From contig NZ_CALUWY010000027.1 in NCBI RefSeq assembly GCF_944324615.1, positions 1 to 34,432 of the forward strand: a DNA stretch of 34,432 nucleotides, written 5' to 3'. The notes below the pieces were generated by a model. It did no database searches. It was not told the origin of the DNA and saw only the letters and a program-made list of their open reading frames with translations. The stretch is from an uncultured Mailhella sp. Its GTDB lineage: Bacteria > Desulfobacterota > Desulfovibrionia > Desulfovibrionales > Desulfovibrionaceae. Every line of letters begins with the position of its first letter. The stretch's first letter is position 1. This document shows positions 17,344-26,104 of the stretch, piece by piece. The position numbers were made by a program, and so were the translations under genes.

Positions 17344-19008
17344 ATGAAAGCCGTCAAACACGATTGGGGCACTCTGTATGAGACCGACGTTCTCATTCTC
17401 GGCACCGGCGCGTCGGGCATCGGCGCTGCCCTGAACGCCGCCGGCAAGGGCGTGGACATTCTCATGGCCGGCAAGGGCACGCTGGAAAGTTCCGGCTCCC
17501 TCGGCGGGGGCAACGATCACTTCATGGCCGTGCTGGACACGGACGAGCCCTTCGACAACAAGGAAAGCTTTGTCGCCTTCTACATGAAATCGGCCTTCGG
17601 CTACAGGGAAAGGCAGATCGAACAGTGGCACGCGGCCCTGAAGCCCTGCGTGAAGATTCTGGAGGAATGCGGCGTGGAATTTCTGCGCCGGGAAGACGGT
17701 TTCTACTTCCGTTCCGTGGGCTTCGGCCAGCCGGGCGCATGGTGGATGCACATTCCCAACGGCAGAAGGATCAAGCGCGGCCTGGCAAAGCGCGTCCGTT
17801 CCCTGGGCGTGAAGGTTCTCGACAACTTCCAGATCACCCGCCTTTTCAAGAAGGACGGCAAGATCGCGGGCTGCATGGGCTTTGACGTACTCACCGGCGA
17901 AGTGTCGGCCATACGCTGCCGCACGGCCGTGAACAGCCTCGGCTGGCATGCCCAGCGCTGCACCAACAACTCTTCCCACAACCCCTACAACTGCTGGTTC
18001 ACGCCCTTTACCACGGGCAGTTACTTCACCCTTTCCTACGACATCGGCGTGCCCATCATAAACGCCGACATTTCCTGCCGCGGCACCATCCTGCCCAAGG
18101 GCTGGGGCGCGCCGGGCATGAACGGCATCAACAACATGGGCGGCTATGAGCTGAACGCCCTCGGCGAGCGCTTCATGTTCAAGTACGACCCCATGGGAGA
18201 AAACGGCATACGCCGCAACCAGATGATGGGCACCAATCAGCAGCAGGTGGAAGGCTACGGCCCGCCCTTCTACATGGACATGCGCCACCTGAACGAGCAC
18301 GACGTGCATCATCTGCAGTATGTGCTCATGCCTGCGGACAAGGCGACGTACCTTGATTACTGCAAGGCGCGCGGCATCGAGTTCAGCAAGTACCCGCTGG
18401 AAGTGGAAGTGGGCGAACTCAGCCTTTCGGGCATGCTCCTTGCCGACGACAACCTGGAAACCCCGGTGCGCGGCCTGTATGCGGGCTGCAACTTCACGAG
18501 CTTCTCGGGCGCCATGTGCGGCGGCTTCGTGGCCGGCGGCCATGCGGCCGAAAACGCGCTCTCCCTGGACATGGCCGGGCCTTCGGAAGAGGAAATCCTC
18601 GCCGAATGCGAGCGCATCCTTGCTCCGCTGAAGAACGATTCCCCCACCGCCATCACGCACCGCGACTTTGAAGACCCCATCCGTCAGGTCATGGACTACT
18701 ACGCCAAGTTCCGCCGCAACATGCCCGGCATGACCGTGGCTCTGGACCGTCTCGACTTCATCGACGGTTACAGGAACCGCGTGCGCGCAGGCAACCTGCA
18801 CGACCTCATGCGCATTCATGAAGCCTTTGAAATCCTCGATCTGTGCCGCATCCATCTCGATGCCTGCCTCCAGCGCAAGGAAAGCGGCCGCGGCATGTAT
18901 GTGCTCACCGACTATCCCGAAAAGGACCCGGCCCTGGCCAAGGGCCTTGTGGTGAGCAAGGGCGCCGAAGGCCCCGTGTACTCCTGGCTTGAACCTGCCG
19001 CCCGCTGA
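17344..19008 (+). CDS. FAD-dependent oxidoreductase, AprA/fumarate-reductase-like
   Basis: A 554-aa flavoprotein of the succinate dehydrogenase/fumarate reductase/adenylylsulfate reductase alpha superfamily. The FAD-binding GTGASGIGAA lies at residues 20-29, with a GSLGGGNDHF block and the late FAD motif GLYAGCNFTSFSGAMCGGFVAGGHAAE. It is shorter than AprA (about 660 aa) and has no signal peptide, so it is cytoplasmic. The substrate is unknown. AprA-like reduction of an adenylyl-sulfo compound or reduction of an unsaturated acid are options. It is the first gene after the sigma-54 promoter; AAGGAG sets the start at 17344. An upstream in-frame ATG at 17281 overlaps the promoter and was rejected. 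The ferredoxin gene follows 93 bp later. Confidence 0.85.
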   Translation: MKAVKHDWGTLYETDVLILGTGASGIGAALNAAGKGVDILMAGKGTLESSGSLGGGNDHFMAVLDTDEPFDNKESFVAFYMKSAFGYRERQIEQWHAALKPCVKILEECGVEFLRREDGFYFRSVGFGQPGAWWMHIPNGRRIKRGLAKRVRSLGVKVLDNFQITRLFKKDGKIAGCMGFDVLTGEVSAIRCRTAVNSLGWHAQRCTNNSSHNPYNCWFTPFTTGSYFTLSYDIGVPIINADISCRGTILPKGWGAPGMNGINNMGGYELNALGERFMFKYDPMGENGIRRNQMMGTNQQQVEGYGPPFYMDMRHLNEHDVHHLQYVLMPADKATYLDYCKARGIEFSKYPLEVEVGELSLSGMLLADDNLETPVRGLYAGCNFTSFSGAMCGGFVAGGHAAENALSLDMAGPSEEEILAECERILAPLKNDSPTAITHRDFEDPIRQVMDYYAKFRRNMPGMTVALDRLDFIDGYRNRVRAGNLHDLMRIHEAFEILDLCRIHLDACLQRKESGRGMYVLTDYPEKDPALAKGLVVSKGAEGPVYSWLEPAAR

Positions 19009-19020
19009 GGCAGGGGTTCC

Positions 19021-19050
19021 CGGCGGCGTCCTTTCCGCAGAACGCCGCCG
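19021..19050 (+). other. Intercistronic hairpin between flavoprotein and ferredoxin genes
   Basis: CGGCGGCGT (19021-19029) pairs with ACGCCGCCG (19042-19050), loop of 12, no T tract. It may stabilise the upstream message end or set the expression ratio; it is not a convincing terminator. Confidence 0.4.
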
Positions 19051-19101
19051 CCCTGCACGGAACATTCCTCCAAGCAACCATTACCCTCTAGGAGATGAAT
19101 C

Positions 19102-19314
19102 ATGCCTCCTGTTTTCCACGAAGATAAATGCGTCCGCTGCGGCATGTGCGTAAGGGACTGCCCCGCCTACATTCTGGCCCTCGACAAGGAACACGACAAG
19201 ACGCCCCATGTAATAGAGGAATACAAACACGAATGCTGGCACTGCGGAAACTGCCGCATCAGCTGTCCCAGGGATGCCATCACCTTCGAGTTTCCGCTCT
19301 ACACCCTTGTATGA
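19102..19314 (+). CDS. 2x[4Fe-4S] ferredoxin-like protein (AprB-like, short)
   Basis: A 70-residue protein with two complete cluster motifs, CVRCGMCVRDCP near residues 10-21 and CWHCGNCRISCP near 45-56. It resembles the iron-sulfur part of adenylylsulfate reductase beta but lacks the C-terminal tail of AprB. The likely role is passing electrons to or from the preceding flavoprotein. AGGAG lies 8 bases before the ATG. The TRAP receptor gene starts 11 bp after its stop, so they share a transcript. Confidence 0.92.
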   Translation: MPPVFHEDKCVRCGMCVRDCPAYILALDKEHDKTPHVIEEYKHECWHCGNCRISCPRDAITFEFPLYTLV

Positions 19315-19325
19315 AAGGAGTGCGC

Positions 19326-20402
19326 ATGAACAGGCTCTCTTCCCTCCTTCTCGGCGCGGCCCTGATCCTTGCCTCCGCTCTGCCCGCAAACGCGGCGGAC
19401 TATGTGCTTTCCCTGAATCTCGCCATTCCTCCGGTGCACAACCGCTGGACCATGGCCATCAAACCCTGGGCCGATGAAATCACCAGGCGCAGCGAAGGCC
19501 GCATCGTCATCGAACCCTACTTTGCCCAGGCCCTCAGCAAGCAGGCGGAGGTGGTGGAATCGGTGCGCACGGGCGTGGCGGACCTTGGCGAAGCCACCTT
19601 CACCGTGGGCGGACTCGGCCGTTATCCCTTCCATGAGCAGATCCTGAACCTCGTGCGGCCCAGCCTGTGCACCGTGGACTCGGCCGACCTTGTCCGCTCC
19701 CTGCACGAAAGCTTCCCCAAGGAAGCCATGAAGGACGTGGAAGGCACACACCTGCTCTTTGTGGAAGGTCACACCATGGGCATGCTCATCGGCACGCGCG
19801 ACAAGGCCGTGAAGAGCCTTGAAGACCTCAAGGGCCTGAAGATAGGCGTATCCGGCGGCGGCATCCGCCTGGAACGCGCCCGCGCCCTCGGCGCCACCGT
19901 GGTGGGCGTGACCCTGCCCGACATGTATATGTCCCTGGAAAAGGGCGTCATCGACGGCGCGGTGGTGGACTGCGAAGTGCTCATTTCCCGCAAGCTCGGC
20001 GACATCATCAAGAACATCACCTATGTGAACATGGGCGGTTCGGTGTTCTACTGCGTGATGAACAAGGACACCTACGACAGCATGCCCGAAGACCTGCAGA
20101 AGATCATCGACGACGTGTCGCGCGAATACGCGCCCAAACTGTTCAACGATTTCTGGAACGACATGCAGTACAACAGCCTCGCGCGCTGGCAGAAGGAACA
20201 GGGCGGCAAGGTGCACATGCTCTCCGCCGAAGACTATGCCAGGGCCGACAAGCTGGTGGAACCCACCTACGCCGACTGGATCTCCTTCACCAACGACAAG
20301 GGTCTTCCCGCCGACGCCATTCTCGCCAAGTTCCGTGAACTGGAAGCGCGCGACATGAAGCCCTGGGCCGAATCCCGCGCCGCAGAATATGTAACCAAGT
20401 AA
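19326..20402 (+). CDS. dctP: TRAP transporter substrate-binding protein (DctP family)
   Basis: A 358-residue periplasmic receptor. The Sec signal peptide ends in PANA before ADY (cleavage near residue 23). The mature protein carries the DctP pattern: PPVHNRWTMAIKPWADEI, GRIVIEPYFAQALSK, and the carboxylate-binding middle GLKIGVSGGG with a conserved arginine. TRAP receptors usually bind organic acids (C4 acids, sialic acid, sulfonates, keto acids); the ligand is unknown. AAAGGAG precedes the ATG. A GC hairpin follows the stop before the permease gene, an arrangement that often raises receptor over permease. Confidence 0.92.
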   Translation: MNRLSSLLLGAALILASALPANAADYVLSLNLAIPPVHNRWTMAIKPWADEITRRSEGRIVIEPYFAQALSKQAEVVESVRTGVADLGEATFTVGGLGRYPFHEQILNLVRPSLCTVDSADLVRSLHESFPKEAMKDVEGTHLLFVEGHTMGMLIGTRDKAVKSLEDLKGLKIGVSGGGIRLERARALGATVVGVTLPDMYMSLEKGVIDGAVVDCEVLISRKLGDIIKNITYVNMGGSVFYCVMNKDTYDSMPEDLQKIIDDVSREYAPKLFNDFWNDMQYNSLARWQKEQGGKVHMLSAEDYARADKLVEPTYADWISFTNDKGLPADAILAKFRELEARDMKPWAESRAAEYVTK

Positions 20403-20418
20403 ACTCCGAACCTGTCAC

Positions 20419-20441
20419 GCCGGGGGGGCTTCCCTCCCGGC
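20419..20441 (+). other. Hairpin between dctP and dctQM
   Basis: GCCGGG with CCCGGC, extended by three further G-C pairs and one G-T pair, with a three-base loop. The T run after it is short (CTTTCC), so partial termination or mRNA stabilisation is possible. Confidence 0.45.
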
Positions 20442-20514
20442 CTTTCCCCGTTTCCGTCCGCCCGCACCGGGCGGAGCGGGATAAAAAAACGCCTCAACGC
20501 CCCAGGAGCCAGCC

Positions 20515-22443
20515 ATGGACGCATCAGCCACCGTCAACCCCACTCCTCAGCCCGCCGCCTTCGCGCCTCTGCGCGCCTGCGTCGACTTTCTGAAGCCCCT
20601 GGAAAAGGTCTGCCAGAAGGCCAGCGCCCTCGGTATGCTCTTCTTCCTCATCATGGTGCTCATCACGGCGCTCGATGTCGGCCTGCGCTATTTCCTTTCC
20701 CGCCCGCTCAGCGGCACCCTGGAACTCACCGAGTTCTTCATGGTCATCGTCTTCTTCACCTCCGTGGCCTATGCCCAGTGGACGGGCGGCCATATCGTCA
20801 TGGACGTGGTCACGGCCAAACTCAGCGAAAAAACGCAGACTCTGCTCGCCGTCGTCACCACCTTCTGGTCGGTGTGCACCGTGGCCTTCTGCCTTATCGC
20901 CATGATGGACTACGCCGTTTCCTGCGAACTGTATTCCCCCACCCTGAACCTGCCCGTCGCGCCCTTCGTGTGGTTCGCCTCCGCGGGGTGCCTGCTTCTG
21001 CTGCTCACCCTGGTGCACGATTTTCTCGCCGCCATACTGCACGCCTGTGAACGCTGCGGCACAACGTCCGCTCTGCTCGCTCTCGTGGTCGCCCTCGTGA
21101 GCACGGCCGCCTTCCTCTGGTTCGCCACGCACAGAATGCGCGGCTTCTCCAGCGTGGTTCTCGGCGTATGGGGCTGCGCGTTCATGTTCTTCCTCTTCTT
21201 CTCCGGTATGCCCGTGGCCTACGCCCTCATGGCCTCGGCCGCCGTGTTCATCGCCAACATGCGCGGCACCGTGGCCGCGTGGAACATGCTCGGCCAGTTC
21301 TGGTACAACACCGTGGCAAGCTACGACTGGTCGCCGCTCATGTTCTTCCTGCTCATGGGCTACGTCTGCTTCCAGGGCCAGTTCGGACAGGATCTGTACC
21401 GGGCCGCCCGTTCCTGGATGGGCCACTGGCGCGGCGGTCTCGCCACCGGCAGCGTGTGCGCCTGCACGGCCTTCGGCGCGGTGGTGGGCGACTCCCTCGC
21501 GGGCAGCGTGGCCATGTCGGCCATAGCCCTTCCCGAAATGCGCAAAAGCCATTACGACGACGCCCTCGCCATCGGCTGCCTCGCCTGTTCGGGCACCATC
21601 GGCAGCCTCATCCCGCCGAGCACCACCTTCATCCTTTACGGCGTGCTGGCCGAACAGTCCATCGGCGAACTGTTCATCGCGGGCGTCATCCCCGGCCTTC
21701 TGTGCATGTTCTGCTTCATCGGCGTCATCGTGGTCTGGGCGCGCATCAATCCGGCGGCCGCTCCCGCCTCGCCCCGGGTTCCGCGGCTTGAAGCCCTCGC
21801 CTCCCTGCGTTCCGCCCTGCCCATTCTCTTCATCTTCGTCCTCGTCATCGGCGGCATCTACGGCGGCATCTTCACCGCCACGGAAGGCGGCGGCGTGGGC
21901 GTGTTCGGCATGCTGGCGCTGGCCTTTGTTCTGCGCCGCATGAACGGCAAAAAGCTCTCCGCAGCCCTCAACGAAGCCGGAAAGTTCACGGCCATGTGCT
22001 TCGCCCTGCTCGCAGGCGCCAACCTTCTCGGCAACTTCATGACCCTGAGCCGCATCCCCATGGTGCTCGCCAACGCCATCGCAGCCCTCGACATCGCGCC
22101 CATGCTCGTCATGCTCGCCATCATCATCGTGCTGTGCTTCCTCGGCTGCTTCATCCCGGCCATTCCCCTGGTGCTCATCTGCGTGCCCATCTTCGTGCCC
22201 ATCGCCAAGGTGTTCGGCTGGAACCTCATCTGGTTCGGCGTCATCTCCACCCTGGTCAAGAACATGGCCTGCATCACCCCGCCCTTCGGCATCAACCTCT
22301 TCGTCATGAAGGGCATTGCCGACGTGCCCATCGGCCTCATGTACAAGGCTTCGCTCCCCTATGTGGTGGGCCTGTTCGTGTGCGTCGGGCTCATCGTGGC
22401 CTTCCCGCAGCTGAGCCTGTGGCTGCCTTCCATGATGCACTGA
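20515..22443 (+). CDS. Fused TRAP transporter permease (DctQM)
   Basis: A 642-residue membrane protein. The N-terminal part (about 35-190) is the small four-helix DctQ-type domain with LTALDVGLRYFLSRPLSGTLELTEF. From about 225 the rest is the twelve-helix DctM-type domain with SGMPVAYALM, GDSLAGSVAMSAIALPEM, GSLIPPSTTFILYGVL and TEGGGVGVFGMLALA. The fusion of small and large subunits is a known TRAP variant. It is a secondary transporter using a sodium gradient. AGGAG precedes the ATG. It is the last gene of the sigma-54 set; two hairpins follow. Confidence 0.92.
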   Translation: MDASATVNPTPQPAAFAPLRACVDFLKPLEKVCQKASALGMLFFLIMVLITALDVGLRYFLSRPLSGTLELTEFFMVIVFFTSVAYAQWTGGHIVMDVVTAKLSEKTQTLLAVVTTFWSVCTVAFCLIAMMDYAVSCELYSPTLNLPVAPFVWFASAGCLLLLLTLVHDFLAAILHACERCGTTSALLALVVALVSTAAFLWFATHRMRGFSSVVLGVWGCAFMFFLFFSGMPVAYALMASAAVFIANMRGTVAAWNMLGQFWYNTVASYDWSPLMFFLLMGYVCFQGQFGQDLYRAARSWMGHWRGGLATGSVCACTAFGAVVGDSLAGSVAMSAIALPEMRKSHYDDALAIGCLACSGTIGSLIPPSTTFILYGVLAEQSIGELFIAGVIPGLLCMFCFIGVIVVWARINPAAAPASPRVPRLEALASLRSALPILFIFVLVIGGIYGGIFTATEGGGVGVFGMLALAFVLRRMNGKKLSAALNEAGKFTAMCFALLAGANLLGNFMTLSRIPMVLANAIAALDIAPMLVMLAIIIVLCFLGCFIPAIPLVLICVPIFVPIAKVFGWNLIWFGVISTLVKNMACITPPFGINLFVMKGIADVPIGLMYKASLPYVVGLFVCVGLIVAFPQLSLWLPSMMH

Positions 22444-22449
22444 CGTACC

Positions 22450-22478
22450 GTTCCGCTCCCCCGCACGGGGAGCGGAAC
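22450..22478 (+). other. Perfect 12-bp hairpin after dctQM
   Basis: GTTCCGCTCCCC and GGGGAGCGGAAC with loop CGCAC, six bases after the stop. No T tract. Probably protects the 3' end, or acts together with the terminator at 22515. Confidence 0.55.
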
Positions 22479-22514
22479 CTCCTGGGGCCGCCCGAAAGCC
22501 ACAAGGCGGCCCCG

Positions 22515-22538
22515 AAAAGCCCCTCCGGGGGCTTTTTT
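22515..22538 (+). terminator. Rho-independent terminator after the TRAP genes
   Basis: AAAAGCCCC pairs with GGGGCTTTT, followed by TT. It closes the sigma-54 operon. Confidence 0.85.
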
Positions 22539-22985
22539 CATGCCTGAAATCCGGGAAATCTGTGCGCAGGGCCTGCGCAAGACGCCAGAGGCGCGGATCA
22601 GCGGCGCGGGGAAGGGGATAAAGGAGAAATCCGCCCCTTCTGCCCGAACCCTGCGCGCCCCGGGTGCACGGCACAGCGCCTTCAGGCACAAAAACACGGT
22701 CTCTGCCCTGCCATGCAGGTTCCGGCAACGCATGTTTTCCGAAGATACGGCGCGTCACACCGGAGAAACGGCCCTTTCCGCCCGGTTTTTGCAGGAAATT
22801 CTTGAAGGGTGCCTTGTATTCTGGTATTTCCGTTGGAATATGAAGAATCGCGCGGGCTGCGGGCTGCCTTTCCGCATGCTCCGGCCTGCCGGGTTCCGCC
22901 ATGGGAGCGTGGCAGGAACCCTTGTGCGCCTACGCGCTTTGTCTGCATTTTCCTCGGGAAAATGCCTATCCTTCTGGGGGGAATT
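22539..22985 (+). other. Non-coding leader region before the antiporter gene
   Basis: A 447-bp gap with no supported gene. A weak promoter-like pair, TTGAAG (22802) and TATTTC (22825) with 17-bp spacing, lies about 155 bp upstream of the start. GGGGG before the ATG at 22986 may be its ribosome site. Frames crossing this stretch look random. Confidence 0.35.
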
Positions 22986-24518
22986 ATGGAACCTTATTAC
23001 GCTGGATGGATGTCGCTTCTTCCACCCGTCACGGCCATCGTGCTTGCGCTCATCACCAAGGAAGTGGTGTCTTCCCTGCTCATAGGCATTCTTACGGGCA
23101 CGTTCATCTACACCGTCGGCACAGGGGCCGACTTCGTGCTCATGGGCACCATTGAATCGGCCTTCGCCATCATGGGGAAACGCCTCAACTTCGACATCAT
23201 CATGTTCTGCTCGGCACTGGGCTCTCTGGTGTATGTCATTTCCATGGCGGGCGGCTCCCGGGCCTACGGGCGCTGGGCCACCTCGCGCATCAAGAGCCGG
23301 CGCACGGCCATGCTCTCCACCTGCGGCCTGGGCGGTCTCATCTTCATCGACGACTATTTCAACTGCCTCACCGTGGGCACCGTGATGAAGCCCGTGACCG
23401 ACACCTACAAGATTTCCCGCGCAAAGCTCGCCTACATCATCGACGCCACGGCCGCGCCCGTGTGCATCATCGCGCCCATTTCCAGCTGGGCCGCCGCCGT
23501 GGGCAGCAACCTGAAATCCACCGGCGCGTTTGAAAGCGAAATCGCGGCCTTCATTGCCGCCATTCCCTACAACTTCTATTCTCTGCTCTCGCTCTTTCTT
23601 GTGATTCTGCTGTGCCTGTTCAAATGGGACTTCGGCCCCATGCGCTCGGCGGAAAAGCGGGCTGAGGAAGGCGACCTCGGCGTGCTTGCCCAGCAGACCG
23701 GCATAGGCCTGGAAACCAAGAACGGCAACGTGTTCGACATGCTCATCCCCATCGGCAGCCTCATCGTCTTCGCCGTGCTCGCCATGATGTACAGCGGCGG
23801 CTACTGGGGTTCCGATCCGCAGTACCACGAATTCCGCGCCGCCCTCGGCAACTGCAACGCCTCCCCCGCGCTGGTGTGGGCCTCCTTCGGCGGCCTCGTG
23901 GTGGCGCTGCTGCTCTATGTGCCCCGCCGCCTCATGAGCCTTTCGGAATTCATGCACGGCACCGTGGAAGGCATGAAGGCCATGCTCACGGCCAACCTCA
24001 TCCTCGTGCTGGCCTGGGGCATCAGCGGCGTGTGCCAGGACATGCTGCAGACCAACAAGTTCGTGGAATCGCTGGTTTCCGGAAACATGATCGGCGGCAT
24101 GCTGCCCTTCCTCATCTTCGTGATCGCGGGCTTTTTAAGCTTCTCCACGGGCACGGCATGGGGTTCCTTCGGCATTCTCATTCCGCTCGTGGTGCCTGTG
24201 GCGCAGGCCGTCAGCCCCGACCTTCTGGTGGTGGCCCTTTCCGCCACGCTGGCAGGCAGTGTGTTCGGCGACCACTGCTCCCCCATTTCCGATACCACCA
24301 TTCTTTCCAGCGCAGGCGCGGGGTGCAGCCATATCGAGCACGTTTCCACGCAGCTGCCCTATGCCCTGCTTGCGGCAGGGTGCAGCGCCGTGGGCTACCT
24401 CGTGGCCGGCTTCGTCTCCTCCAGCCCCTGGGTGTGCCTGCTCGTGAGCGGCGCGCTGCTTGTGCTGGTGCTGCTTGTGCTGAATGCCTGGCATAACAAG
24501 AAGGAAGCCGCGGCCTAA
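22986..24518 (+). CDS. NhaC-family Na+/H+ antiporter
   Basis: A 510-residue inner-membrane protein with about a dozen hydrophobic helices. Family blocks are GGLIFIDDYFNCLTVG, PISSWAAAVGSN and the TGTAWGSFGILIPL stretch, plus SVFGDHCSPISDTTI with its charged Asp residues in membrane segments. NhaC relatives also include malate-sodium-lactate antiporters, so the exact ion or solute is open. It has its own terminator after it and one before it, so it is probably not part of the TRAP operon, though it could recycle the sodium used by TRAP uptake (inference). Confidence 0.85.
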   Translation: MEPYYAGWMSLLPPVTAIVLALITKEVVSSLLIGILTGTFIYTVGTGADFVLMGTIESAFAIMGKRLNFDIIMFCSALGSLVYVISMAGGSRAYGRWATSRIKSRRTAMLSTCGLGGLIFIDDYFNCLTVGTVMKPVTDTYKISRAKLAYIIDATAAPVCIIAPISSWAAAVGSNLKSTGAFESEIAAFIAAIPYNFYSLLSLFLVILLCLFKWDFGPMRSAEKRAEEGDLGVLAQQTGIGLETKNGNVFDMLIPIGSLIVFAVLAMMYSGGYWGSDPQYHEFRAALGNCNASPALVWASFGGLVVALLLYVPRRLMSLSEFMHGTVEGMKAMLTANLILVLAWGISGVCQDMLQTNKFVESLVSGNMIGGMLPFLIFVIAGFLSFSTGTAWGSFGILIPLVVPVAQAVSPDLLVVALSATLAGSVFGDHCSPISDTTILSSAGAGCSHIEHVSTQLPYALLAAGCSAVGYLVAGFVSSSPWVCLLVSGALLVLVLLVLNAWHNKKEAAA

Positions 24519-24540
24519 AAGGCCCCTGTTCCGCCATTCC

Positions 24541-24577
24541 CTTCCCCCCGCCGCCAACGACGGGGGGAAGTTTTTTT
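24541..24577 (+). terminator. Terminator after the antiporter gene
   Basis: CTTCCCCCCG pairs with CGGGGGGAAG (10 bp) and is followed by TTTTTTT. Confidence 0.9.
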
Positions 24578-25379
24578 AAGCACCGGAAAGCGCCCGGAAA
24601 GTCAGCCACGACGACTACTCCGCGCTCTTTTTATGGCTCACCTCTGCAAACCGGGGCCCGGAGCGGTGCACGGCTCAGCTTTGCAAAACGGGGGAAGTCT
24701 GGAGCGTGGATACAGGCTGTGCTTTGCCCACAAAAGCCTCCCGGGCGTTGAAACACGGTTATTCTTTGCCAGAAAACCGAATAAAACAGAGGCATTCCCC
24801 GACAGAACCCCGCAGAAGCCGCTGCATCACTCCCCTTTTCCAGAAATCCCTTCCTTTGACACGACGGCCCGGCGCAGGCCGGGACGGAGTCGGCCTGCGT
24901 GAGCGGGTCCGACAGGACACGCTCACACTGAGGATGCAGCAACACGGTATACCTGAGCTTTCCGCCTGCGTGTTCCGGGCACAGCTGCGAGTCGAAGGAA
25001 GGCCTTTGCCTGCCCCCACACTTCTGCCTGCAAACTGAGGGGGCCCGTGGGGGTGACCTTGCGACCGCCTCCGGCACACAAACGCCCGTCCGCGCCGGAC
25101 ACACTGTACAGGGTGCGGGACCTGTACGCCGGGCATAGCGTTTAACGCCGGGAGTGAATCCCGGCTACTTATGCCCGGCGGCCCGGCCGCCTGAAGGCTG
25201 GCCGGGGGGCCCCCGAGCGTTGCTATACGGTCATCCTTCGCAAACCGGGGTCCTCCAACATTGGGAAAAAGCACCCCCCTTCCGCTCTGCAAACTGAGGG
25301 GGCCCGGGGGGAATCATTCCCCCCGGCGGGGTGCGGGGCGGCGCCCCGCGTGCCTTTCCTGCCTTTCCTGTTAAACGCA
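24578..25379. other. Gene-free stretch with recurring short motifs and nested hairpins
   Basis: About 800 bp with no believable frame; possible proteins are low-complexity and unlike neighbours. A TGCAAAC-[T/C]G-rich motif occurs five times: 24645 (TGCAAACCGGGGCCCGG), 24682, 25029, 25239 and 25288. Hairpins include GTGAGCG/CGCTCAC enclosing GTCC/GGAC (24899-24926), GTACAGG/CCTGTAC (25106-25127), and GCCGGGCATA/TATGCCCGGC (25128-25179) enclosing GCCGGGA/TCCCGGC. It may be a repeat cluster or a structured RNA gene; no known family fits. Confidence 0.5.
25288..25325. repeat. Dispersed intergenic palindromic element, copy B (inverted)
   Basis: TGCAAACTGAGGGGGCCCGG and then GGGGAATCATTCCCCCC. Its reverse complement matches the elements at 11424-11472. 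It lies between the antiporter and leucine genes. Confidence 0.55.
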
Positions 25380-25404
25380 GAAGGCCGGTGCGGGACCGGC
25401 CTTC
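25371..25404 (-). terminator. Probable terminator after leuD
   Basis: GAAGGCCGGT pairs with ACCGGCCTTC (10 bp, loop of five), 22 bp after the leuD stop on minus. The downstream T content is low (TGCGTTTAA), so it is only a fair terminator. Confidence 0.55.
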
Positions 25405-25426
25405 GTTGTTGCTGCTGAGGGGGGGC

Positions 25427-25930
25427 TTATTCGCCGCGGAGGCGAAGCTGTTCCTTCACATAGTTGACCATGCCGCCCTTGTCGATAAGGGTCTGCATCA
25501 TGGGGGAGAGGGCGGGGATACGGATTTCGGCGCCGTTGTCGAGATCGCGGATAAGGCCCTGTTCGGGGCTGATTTCGAGGGTGTCGCCGTCGTTTATCTT
25601 GTTGACCTCGTCGCCCACTTCGAGAAGCATGAGGCCCATATTGAAGGCATTACGGTAGAAGATACGGGCGAAGCTGTGGGCGACCACGGCGCGGATACCT
25701 GCGCCGATGATGGCGAGGGGGGCGTGTTCACGGGAGGAGCCGCAGCCGAAGTTGCGGTCGGCAACGATGATGTCGCCCTTGTGCACGCGCTTCACCCAGC
25801 CGGGTTCCAGGCCTTCCATGCAGGCCTCGCCGAGCTTCGCGGTATCGGTGGTCACAAGGAAGCGGGCCGGGATGATGGCATCGGTGTCGATATGAGCGCC
25901 GACCTTATGGACTTTTCCGGAAAAGGACAT
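25427..25930 (-). CDS. leuD: 3-isopropylmalate dehydratase small subunit
   Basis: A 167-residue LeuD; with LeuC it interconverts 2- and 3-isopropylmalate. The family blocks [30 protein letters not shown] and [13 protein letters not shown] are present. This compact form is typical of anaerobes and archaea-like isomerases. The start at 25930 has AGGAG upstream; a longer reading to 26002 lacks support. A 174-bp gap separates it from leuC and holds no gene. Confidence 0.95.
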   Translation of the reverse strand: MSFSGKVHKVGAHIDTDAIIPARFLVTTDTAKLGEACMEGLEPGWVKRVHKGDIIVADRNFGCGSSREHAPLAIIGAGIRAVVAHSFARIFYRNAFNMGLMLLEVGDEVNKINDGDTLEISPEQGLIRDLDNGAEIRIPALSPMMQTLIDKGGMVNYVKEQLRLRGE

Positions 25931-26104
25931 GATATGCTCCTGTATTTCCCGGCACGGAGGACCGGCCGGGGTGCGGGGAAAGCCCCGCAAAGAAATGCTC
26001 ACGGCGAAACGTTCCGCGAAAACAGCGTGGAAAGCTTCGGGCTGCTTCCGCTTCGGAGAAGACGCCGCGGCAAGCGCTGCGGCGCTCCTTCCGAAGGGGG
26101 GAAA

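Noticed and set aside
25128..25179. Integron attC site
   Set aside because: The palindrome lacks the core-site consensus pair and no integron integrase is nearby.
24759..25292. A 177-residue minus-strand frame in the repeat stretch
   Set aside because: No ribosome site, biased composition, and it runs through the hairpins and repeats.
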